Positions 36,455-42,818 of a stretch of 64,000 nucleotides of DNA are shown here, one piece after another. Position 1 is the stretch's first letter. Every line of letters begins with the position of its first letter. The translations under genes were made by a program, and so were the position numbers. Below the pieces are notes generated by a model, which had not been told where the DNA came from, ran no database searches, and was given only the letters and a program-made list of their open reading frames with translations. The DNA is from Cellulophaga fucicola (GTDB lineage: Bacteria > Bacteroidota > Bacteroidia > Flavobacteriales > Flavobacteriaceae). The stretch is from assembly GCF_900119145.1 (NCBI RefSeq), contig NZ_FPIY01000001.1, positions 434,001 to 498,000 of the forward strand. The letters are read 5' to 3'.

Positions 36455-38017
36455 ATGGATACTATGACGAAGACTGCTTTTGAATTACAAGAAAAAAAGA
36501 CAGATAAGGAACTTTATGACTACCAGAAAGGAGCCCTAAATGAGATTTTTCAGCGTTTTGAAACAGCTCCAGACGATCATCACTTACTGTATCAATTACC
36601 TACAGGTGGTGGTAAAACGGTTATATTTTCTGAAATAGTAAGGCAATACCTAAAACACCATCAAAAGAAGGTGTTAATAATGACCCACCGTGTAGAACTT
36701 TGTAACCAAACATCTAAAATGTTAGATAGTTTTGGTGTAATTAACAAAGTGGTAAACAGTACAGCAAACTTAGACGACCAAGAAAGATATAGCTGTTTTG
36801 TAGCAATGGTAGAGACTCTTAATAACCGTTTAAATGACGGTATGTTAGATATTTCTGATATTGGTCTTGTAATTATAGATGAGGCGCATTACAACTCATT
36901 TACAAAGCTTTTTAAGTTTTTTGATAAATCTTTTGTTTTAGGAGTAACAGCTACGCCTTTAAGTTCTAATAAGAACTTACCAATGAAAGATAATTATGAT
37001 GAATTAATCACTGGTGAAAGTATTGGGTCCCTAATAGAGAACGAATTTTTAGCACGTGCAGATGTTCATCAATACAATATGGGGTTAACATCATTAGAGA
37101 TTGGTTCTAATGGTGATTATACAGTAAAGTCTTCTGAAGATTTATACTCTAGTTCGGCAATGCTAGACAAATTAATGGAAGCCTATAAGGAGCATTCTAA
37201 AAATAAAAAGACACTTATTTTTAATAACGGTATTAATACCTCTATACAGGTTTATTATACTTTTAAAGATGCAGGTTACCCTGTAATGCATTTAGATAAT
37301 ACAGCTACAAAAAAGCAACGTAAACAAATATTAAAGTGGTTTAAAGAAACGCCAGATGCTATATTAACATCTGTAAGTATTTTAACTACTGGTTTTGATG
37401 AGCCAACAATTGATACTATTGTACTAAACCGAGCAACTAAGTCTTTAACTCTGTATTACCAGATGATTGGTCGTGGTTCTCGTATTTTAAATAATAAATC
37501 TAAATTTACAGTAATAGATTTAGGTAACAACTACCATAGATTTGGCCCTTGGGGAGCAGATTTAGATTGGCAAACAATCTTTAGTAATCCTAATTTCTAT
37601 ATGGATCGTTTAAAGAACGATGAGGATATAGAAAGTACCTTTAAGCATGAGATGCCAGAGGAAATTCGTAAAGAATTTGAAAAATCTGAAGAAGTATATT
37701 TTGACATAAAGGAAACATATATAAGCGCAGTATCTGGAGGAGAATCTTCTAAAGTAGTTTTAGAAAGATCTATAGAACAACACGCAAAAATATGTATAGA
37801 GAACAGTGAAGATGTTTATGATGCTTTAGCTTTGGCTAAACTATTAGACGTTGATATTGATTACCGTATACAAGTGTATGCAAAGTGCATAAGTAGAAGT
37901 ACGTTTAACTTTTTAAGTTGGTTAAAAGACGATTACAAGAAAAGGTTAACTGCTTACTTAAGAGAAAATTTCGATAAGGTTTTTGAAGAAATTCACGGAT
38001 TTCCGCCAGAAGATTAA
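36455..38017 (+). CDS. DEAD/DEAH-box superfamily 2 helicase
   Basis: A roughly 520-residue SF2 helicase. Visible: Q-motif-like YQKGALNEIFQRFE, Walker A PTGGGKTVIFSE, DEAH in IIDEAHYNSFTKLF, motif III GVTATPL, and C-terminal TGFDEPTIDTIVLNRATKSLTLYYQMIGRGSRI (motifs V-VI). It has no RNA-helicase DEAD signature and resembles the ComF/UvsW-like DNA translocase group. The C-terminal 130 residues are helical and specific to this group. The start at 36455 (or 36464) is chosen because the -7 box lies over the earlier ATG. Confidence 0.88.
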   Translation: MDTMTKTAFELQEKKTDKELYDYQKGALNEIFQRFETAPDDHHLLYQLPTGGGKTVIFSEIVRQYLKHHQKKVLIMTHRVELCNQTSKMLDSFGVINKVVNSTANLDDQERYSCFVAMVETLNNRLNDGMLDISDIGLVIIDEAHYNSFTKLFKFFDKSFVLGVTATPLSSNKNLPMKDNYDELITGESIGSLIENEFLARADVHQYNMGLTSLEIGSNGDYTVKSSEDLYSSSAMLDKLMEAYKEHSKNKKTLIFNNGINTSIQVYYTFKDAGYPVMHLDNTATKKQRKQILKWFKETPDAILTSVSILTTGFDEPTIDTIVLNRATKSLTLYYQMIGRGSRILNNKSKFTVIDLGNNYHRFGPWGADLDWQTIFSNPNFYMDRLKNDEDIESTFKHEMPEEIRKEFEKSEEVYFDIKETYISAVSGGESSKVVLERSIEQHAKICIENSEDVYDALALAKLLDVDIDYRIQVYAKCISRSTFNFLSWLKDDYKKRLTAYLRENFDKVFEEIHGFPPED

Positions 38018-38040
38018 ATTTATAGATTGTATAAATAATA

Positions 38041-38074
38041 AAAAGTGTTCAATTTTAATTGAGCACTTTTTTTG
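38041..38074 (+). terminator. Terminator after the DEAH helicase
   Basis: AAAAGTGTTCAAT pairs with ATTGAGCACTTTT around TTTA, with one G-U pair, followed by a T run. Confidence 0.85.
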
Positions 38075-38132
38075 TTTTAAACAAATATTGATATGTGTAT
38101 TTATAAGAAGCAGAATTTAGGATAAAAAGTAC

Positions 38133-38290
38133 CTAAAATGAAAAAGAGTCTTGTCGGCAAAAACAAGACTCTTTTTACGAGAACACTATATGAAAATGAA
38201 AATTTTATTTCTTCTTTAATAACACTACTAATATAGAATTACAATATAGTTTTTAGAAACTTATGTTGTAAACTAACTCTTATTTGTTGT
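38133..38290. repeat. Tandem repeat unit 1 (hairpin, 32-codon ORF, conserved downstream block)
   Basis: It is identical to unit 3 over 77 bases from CTAAAATG (38133-38209) and to unit 2 over about 105 bases (38137-38241). A 14-bp perfect stem, AAAAAGAGTCTTGT with ACAAGACTCTTTTT, spans 38141-38176 with loop CGGCAAAA and looks like the terminators elsewhere in the window. An ORF starts at 38138 and ends with TAG at 38236 (32 residues). The GTTGTAAA block follows at about 38266. Confidence 0.8.
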
Positions 38291-38340
38291 GAGGACACTC
38301 TATTTTGTTGTTAGCGTTTTTTAGAGACGTTTCATTTTCG

Positions 38341-38505
38341 AATGAAAAAGAGTCTTGTCGGCAAAAACAAGACTCTTTTTACGAGAACACTATATGAAAA
38401 TGAAAATTTTATTTCTTCTTTAATAACACTACTAATATAGAATTATTATTCAATCTTAAAAACTATATGTTGTAAAGGGTTTCTTATTTGTGGTTATGTA
38501 AGAGG
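38341..38505. repeat. Tandem repeat unit 2
   Basis: Same element as unit 1, offset 204 bases, identical through ATAGAATTA. The hairpin is at 38345-38380, the ORF is 38342-38440 and encodes the same 32-residue peptide as unit 1, and the GTTGTAAA block is at about 38470. The bases just before the ATG (TTTCGA) differ from units 1 and 3. Confidence 0.8.
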
Positions 38506-38584
38506 TTTCTGTTGTTTAGGAAAATTATGCTTGTTTGTATGTGTAGAATAGTTGTAATGTGGTTGTATATAAGTATAAAGTTAT

Positions 38585-38752
38585 CTAAAATGAAAAAGAG
38601 TCTTGTCGGCAAAAACAAGACTCTTTTTACGAGAACACTATATGAAAATGAAAATTTTATTCTAACTAACTATGCAGCTAATATATAGTGCTTCTTCAAT
38701 TTTAAAAACTTTAAGTTGTAAATGTATTCTTACTTGTGGTTAAACAAGAGAA
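38585..38752. repeat. Tandem repeat unit 3
   Basis: Offset 248 bases from unit 2. It shares the 77-base core with unit 1 and then diverges, yet the ORF (38590-38688) still ends with ATA-TAG after exactly 32 codons, with a different last nine residues (LTNYAANI in place of SSLITLLI). The hairpin is at 38593-38628 and the GTTGTAAA block at about 38715. Confidence 0.8.
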
Positions 38753-38866
38753 TTGTGTTGTGTTAGATTTAAATCTATTGATTTTTAATATGTTATGGGT
38801 TGTTAATTCATTGTAATATCAATTTATAAAAGAATAGTATTTAAGTATAATAAGATGTACTTGCTA

Positions 38867-40201
38867 TTACTTTACAGCCTTTACTACGTCACCTAAAAAA
38901 CCATTTAAATCAAAAATAGGATAAGTAGCTAAGCCAGTTCTAACAACGACTAAATCTTTAGATGGTATTACAAAAACATACTGACCTTGATAGCCACTAG
39001 CATAGTACATGTCTTTTGGTACATCAGGGAACCTGCCTTCTGCATTTAACCAGAAATGTGCACCATACGTACCATTAGAATGTGCTGTTGGTTTGGCAAC
39101 ATAGTCTACCCAATCTGCATCAAAAATTCTATTGCCATTCCAGTTGCCTTTGTGTAGGTATAATAACCCAAACTTAGCCCAATCTCTTGTAGTAGCCCAA
39201 CCATAAGAAGAACCTACGTAGTTGCCATCCATATCTGCTTCAATTAGCATAGAGTGCATTCCTATTTTATCTATTAAGCTAGCATAAGGAAAATCTAAAT
39301 ACTCTTGGTGTGTGTTAAAGTTCTTTTTTAATAATCCAGACAATAGGTTAGAGGTTCCAGAAGAATAGTTCCATATTTCTGTTGGTTTAGCTATTGCTTC
39401 TTTGTTTTGTTGTACCAACGTCATATCAGACTCTAAAAACAACATTTTTGTAGCATCAGATATTTCTGTGTAGTTTTCATCCCATTCTAAACCACTTTGC
39501 ATACGTAGTAAATGGTTATAGGTAATATTTTTTCTGTCATCATTTTGCCACTCAGGAATAGGAGCCAATTGGTTTACATTTAGTTTTCCGTTACACTGTA
39601 AAATACCATACAGTGTAGAAACAATACTTTTGGTCATAGACCAACCTAAAATTTTGGTGTCAGCCGTAAAACCACCTTCATAATTTTCAGCAATAATCTG
39701 ATCTTTATAAATAACAATTGTGCTTCTTGTTTTTTGTACATCAGGATTAGAAAAACCCTTGTCTATCGCTTTTTGTAATGTAGTATAATCTATATTAGAA
39801 AAAACAGTATCTTTTTGTTTTTTATCGCCATAAGGAAAAGCTAAACCTGTTTTGGTAAAGTCTCTGTGTGGCTGTAATGTAAATTTAGTTGGGTCATAGT
39901 CGTTATTCACTAGAACTGCTCCTAAACCATCTCTATATACAGCGGTACGCTTCATTAAACTAAATACAGAAGAGCTAGCGTCTTTAGATTCTTTATCTAC
40001 TTTAGAATCGGCAAGCTTAATTAGGGGTACATTGTTATCTACTGCATTAACGTCTTTAGCATCTCTGTCTGCTATATATACATTAGAAGCCATATTTTTA
40101 GCAGCATAACCAGAAATCATATTCAGTTTAGGATAATTGTACACTACCGCAACTATAATAACAAGGACTAAAACAAGTAAAACTCTTTTTACGTTTTTCA
40201 T
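38867..40201 (-). CDS. Serine hydrolase, class C beta-lactamase/penicillin-binding family, exported or membrane-anchored
   Basis: A 444-residue protein with an N-terminal hydrophobic helix (about 5-22), a lysine-rich linker, and the beta-lactamase-related fold from about residue 130. The catalytic SxxK is Ser188-Met-Thr-Lys191 (GWSMTK). A second motif YSS occurs in WNYSSGTSNLLS, and the third block is ASGYQGQYVFVIP. Family members include 6-aminohexanoate-oligomer hydrolases, esterases and D-Ala-D-Ala peptidases; this resembles the EstB/NylB group. The ATG at 40201 is preferred over a TTG at 40210, with a TATTTTTG box 23 bases upstream. Confidence 0.87.
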   Translation of the reverse strand: MKNVKRVLLVLVLVIIVAVVYNYPKLNMISGYAAKNMASNVYIADRDAKDVNAVDNNVPLIKLADSKVDKESKDASSSVFSLMKRTAVYRDGLGAVLVNNDYDPTKFTLQPHRDFTKTGLAFPYGDKKQKDTVFSNIDYTTLQKAIDKGFSNPDVQKTRSTIVIYKDQIIAENYEGGFTADTKILGWSMTKSIVSTLYGILQCNGKLNVNQLAPIPEWQNDDRKNITYNHLLRMQSGLEWDENYTEISDATKMLFLESDMTLVQQNKEAIAKPTEIWNYSSGTSNLLSGLLKKNFNTHQEYLDFPYASLIDKIGMHSMLIEADMDGNYVGSSYGWATTRDWAKFGLLYLHKGNWNGNRIFDADWVDYVAKPTAHSNGTYGAHFWLNAEGRFPDVPKDMYYASGYQGQYVFVIPSKDLVVVRTGLATYPIFDLNGFLGDVVKAVK

Positions 40202-40223
40202 AAATAACAAATTAAGCTAGCAT

Positions 40224-40231
40224 CAAAAATA
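40224..40231 (-). promoter_or_regulatory. -7 box (TATTTTTG) for the serine hydrolase
   Basis: Minus-strand TATTTTTG fits TAnnTTTG, 22 bases before the ATG at 40201. Confidence 0.5.
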
Positions 40232-40315
40232 GTAGTTTTTACGTAACAGATTTCATTTTAGCAAAAAGATTGTAATATGATATTGAATGCAGTTTATAGT
40301 ATCTATATAGAGTAG

Positions 40316-40682
40316 AAATGTATATCTAAATTACTTAATGCATTTAGATATACAATAACAATAGTTAAAGTATATCTAAAAACAGTAGAGTCTACACAAG
40401 AATTTAATAAATTAGAAGGGCTTTCTATTTTAAAAGAGAGTTTTATGTATGTGCCGGTATTAAAAGTATCAGCCAAGCATAAAAGTACAAGGATACCTTT
40501 TATATATGGTAGACGTTAGTTTTATATTGCCTAAAACATTGCGTTTAACACCAGGTAAAAATCCTAACTTTTTTTTAGAAAAAGAGGGGTAACTTGTATA
40601 CGCTGTTATTAATGGTTATTTAATAAAACTAGATACAGGTAAAGGCTCTTTTACAAACGGATTGGCACTAAAAAATAATTAA
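40316..40682 (+). pseudogene. Decayed gene remnant, function unknown
   Basis: Two pieces of good coding sequence lie in different frames. The first (40316 to about 40500) reads through VKVYLKTVESTQEF and GLSILKESFMYVPVLKVSAK and stops at 40514. The second (from 40506) reads VDVSFILPKTLRLTPGKNPN, meets a TAA at 40590, then continues as LVYAVINGYLIKLDTGKG to a TAA at 40680. A frameshift near 40500 plus a stop and no start fit a gene in decay. I do not recognise the parent family. It would have encoded the C-terminal ~120 residues of a soluble protein. Confidence 0.6.
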
Positions 40683-40846
40683 TACCCAAACCCTGTAATT
40701 ACTTGCTGCGGGTTTCTTAGTATTGCTGTTAGCATTGTAAAACTAATTAATACGATGCTAATAAATACACTTATTACAAATGCTTTGTAAATTGTTGGTT
40801 TGTTGCCTATGGCACTTTCGTGGATAATTTCTTTTAGTATTCCCAT
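40679..40846 (-). CDS. Small single-helix membrane protein (55 aa), unknown
   Basis: An ATG at 40846 opens a 55-codon frame ending in TAA at 40679. The peptide is MGILKEIIHESAIGNK, then a hydrophobic helix (KAFVISVFISIVLISFTML), then ILRNPQQVITGFGY. The positively charged flank followed by one helix is a normal small membrane-protein layout. Its stop overlaps the end of the convergent decayed gene. I know no family for it; a similar small protein could be searched by tblastn in related genomes. Confidence 0.6.
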   Translation of the reverse strand: MGILKEIIHESAIGNKPTIYKAFVISVFISIVLISFTMLTAILRNPQQVITGFGY

Positions 40847-40963
40847 TTTAATATGTTATAGTGTTAGTACTTGGTTTGCAATTGTATTTATATATAAATC
40901 TTAATTGCTTGGTATGTTAGTATAACAACTATAGCTAGGAAAACCCTACTTTTTGCGCATAAA

Positions 40964-40991
40964 AAAAGAGCTTCTTATTAGAAGCTCTTTT
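40964..40991 (-). terminator. Terminator after the vWA lipoprotein gene
   Basis: AAAAGAGCTTCT (40964-40975) pairs perfectly with AGAAGCTCTTTT (40980-40991), flanked by A and T runs. Confidence 0.9.
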
Positions 40992-41018
40992 AATTTATAG
41001 GTACTAATTTTAATCTTT

Positions 41019-42119
41019 TTATAGACCGCAACCACCTGTAAAACCGTCTGCACTAAATTTAGTTTGTACAGCGCCTTCTCTACTTTGGTTTTTAACTTGT
41101 ATAACCAAGTTACTTGTGCCACTACCATCTCTTTTAGGAGTACAGTATTCAAATAAATAAAAGCTATTTGCTCTTTCAGATATTTTAGCAGAAATCTCAT
41201 TAAACGTAGTTTCTAACTCTTCTTTGTTACTAGCAAAAACACTAAATGTTTTACCAAGTTCTTTTAAAATTTCCGTATCAATTTCGCTACCTAAACCAAT
41301 AGTAAAGAAAGATATATTAGGATCTGCTTCTGTTACCTTTTTTAAGGCAGCAGCTTTAGTATATCTAGATGCTTGGTCTGTACCATCTGTAAACAATACT
41401 ACAGAGCTGGCTCCAATTACGTCTTTAGCGCTATTATCTTTTAAATATCTACTAGCTATATCTGTAGATTTTATTGCTGCTCCGTATAAATCTGTAGAAG
41501 CATCAGAGCTAATGGTGCTTGTAATTCCTTCTACTGCTGTTATTAGTTCGTCTCTAGAAGAAGTTAAAGGGTTTAACTCGTGTAACTCGTCTTCACCATC
41601 AAACCAGTGAATACTCATTGTAAAAGAATCACTTTTATCAACTTCTTCTGGCATTACATTTTTAATAAAACTAATAGAAGCAGCTTTTAATTCGTCTAGG
41701 CTACTTTCTAAAACACTCTTACTTAAATCTAATACAAGCAGCGTACTGTTGTTAAAAATTTTTCCGTTAGGCGATATTTTTTTAGAGGACTCAGAAGTAG
41801 ATATTTTGTTAAAGCAGTCATCATTTCTACCTTGCTCGTATATTGTAAAGTCATCCTCAACTAAACCTACTACAGGGTTACCTGCAGCATCAGATACTTT
41901 AAAAAAGACAGATACTTTAGATGGTTTAGCAGTATATTGTTCTTGTATAGATAGTATCAATTCGTTTTCTCCAAAACCAAGGCAATCATCTACTGTTGTT
42001 CCTTTTCCTAATTCGCCTTTGTCATTAAAGTCAAACTTTACGTCATCATCTGCATTTCCGCAAGAAATAAATAAAAGTGTTAGGCAAAAAAGAGAAAAAA
42101 TCTTCCAATTCAATTTCAT
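41019..42119 (-). CDS. Lipoprotein with a von Willebrand factor A domain
   Basis: A 366-residue protein with a lipoprotein signal (LLFISC, Cys20). After an N-terminal beta domain (about 40-100, FFKVSDAAGNPVVGLVEDDF) comes a vWA domain with a MIDAS motif DLSKS (Asp131, Ser133, Ser135), later LFTDGTDQAS (about 240) and GLGSEID. The C-terminal piece is a short beta region ending VKNQSREGAVQTKFSADGF. It is probably an outer-membrane-anchored, metal-dependent protein-binding factor. It has its own -7 box and terminator. Confidence 0.87.
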   Translation of the reverse strand: MKLNWKIFSLFCLTLLFISCGNADDDVKFDFNDKGELGKGTTVDDCLGFGENELILSIQEQYTAKPSKVSVFFKVSDAAGNPVVGLVEDDFTIYEQGRNDDCFNKISTSESSKKISPNGKIFNNSTLLVLDLSKSVLESSLDELKAASISFIKNVMPEEVDKSDSFTMSIHWFDGEDELHELNPLTSSRDELITAVEGITSTISSDASTDLYGAAIKSTDIASRYLKDNSAKDVIGASSVVLFTDGTDQASRYTKAAALKKVTEADPNISFFTIGLGSEIDTEILKELGKTFSVFASNKEELETTFNEISAKISERANSFYLFEYCTPKRDGSGTSNLVIQVKNQSREGAVQTKFSADGFTGGCGL

Positions 42120-42162
42120 ATATAATAATTTATGTTCATTAGTGTTAACGGTTGTAAACCTA

Positions 42163-42170
42163 CAAAATTA
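42163..42170 (-). promoter_or_regulatory. -7 box (TAATTTTG) for the vWA lipoprotein
   Basis: Minus-strand TAATTTTG fits TAnnTTTG, 44 bases before the ATG at 42119. Confidence 0.5.
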
Positions 42171-42332
42171 TAGGTCTACTGTAGTTAATGCTGTTAAAAA
42201 ATGTTAAGGTTCTGTTTTAAGTGTCTATACGGTCAGTATATGTTAAGATTGTGCTATTTGATAGTGATTTTTTTGGTAAATTGTCATTGCTTAATTACAG
42301 GTTTTGTGTGAATCAATCTAAAATTAAAAAAT

Positions 42333-42794
42333 ATGCCAACTTACACCATTAAAATAAACGGAAAAGAACAAACAGTAGATGTTAGTGAAGAAACACCTTT
42401 ATTGTGGGTGTTAAGAGATCAGTTAGATTTAGTTGGTACTAAGTTTGGTTGTGGTATTGGGCAGTGCGGTGCTTGTACAGTACATATTAATGGTACAGCA
42501 ATGCGTAGTTGTTCTACACCAATAAGTGTTATTGCAGATAAAGAGATTACTACCATAGAGGGGTTGTCTAAAAATGGTTTACACCCTGTACAAGAAGCTT
42601 GGAAAGAAGTAGATGTGCCACAATGTGGTTACTGTCAAGCCGGACAAATAATGACAGCTTCTGCTTTTTTAGCTAAAAATAGTAGTCCGTCTTCAGAAGA
42701 AATAAAAAATGCAATGCACGGAAATATATGTAGGTGTGCAGCTTACAATAGAATACATAAAGCAGTAGAAGTTGCTGCAACTAAATTAGTATAA
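42333..42794 (+). CDS. 2Fe-2S subunit of an isoquinoline 1-oxidoreductase/xanthine-dehydrogenase-like enzyme
   Basis: A 153-residue small subunit with two [2Fe-2S] clusters. The plant-ferredoxin type site has Cys40, Cys45, Cys48, Cys60 (CGIGQCGAC and MRSC). The second helical domain has Cys98, Cys101, Cys133, Cys135 (CGYC and CRCA). It passes electrons from the molybdenum site of the large subunit to an acceptor. It has no export signal of its own and may be carried across by the Tat signal of its partner encoded 24 bp downstream. This is the first gene of the molybdenum-enzyme cluster. Confidence 0.92.
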   Translation: MPTYTIKINGKEQTVDVSEETPLLWVLRDQLDLVGTKFGCGIGQCGACTVHINGTAMRSCSTPISVIADKEITTIEGLSKNGLHPVQEAWKEVDVPQCGYCQAGQIMTASAFLAKNSSPSSEEIKNAMHGNICRCAAYNRIHKAVEVAATKLV

Positions 42795-42818
42795 TCTCTT
42801 AATTTAAAAGCAACAACT

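Larger units (their letters stand above)
38075..38866. other. Intergenic region holding three tandem repeat units
   Basis: About 790 bases with no conventional gene. Most of it is three repeat units beginning at 38133, 38341 and 38585. Each unit has a nearly invariant 5' element and, 40-60 bases further on, a weaker conserved block (consensus GTTGTAAA-N4-YTCTTAYTTGT). After the last block, 38755-38866 is AT-rich and shows only the short palindrome GATTTAAATC. Confidence 0.8.

Noticed and set aside
38488-38688. 66-residue ORF covering repeat unit 3
   Set aside because: The extra 34 codons before the ATG at 38590 are not shared by units 1 and 2; only the 32-codon part is common.
38133-38755. 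Repeats as a CRISPR array
   Set aside because: Only three copies, core of 77-105 bases, irregular spacing of 204 and 248 bases, and no cas genes.
41749-42207. 152-residue plus-strand ORF opposite the vWA lipoprotein
   Set aside because: Shadow of the vWA gene; no recognisable features.
42120-42332. A molybdenum-cofactor riboswitch before the molybdoenzyme cluster
   Set aside because: No stable multi-stem structure could be seen by eye in the 213 bases; the leader is AT-rich and unstructured.
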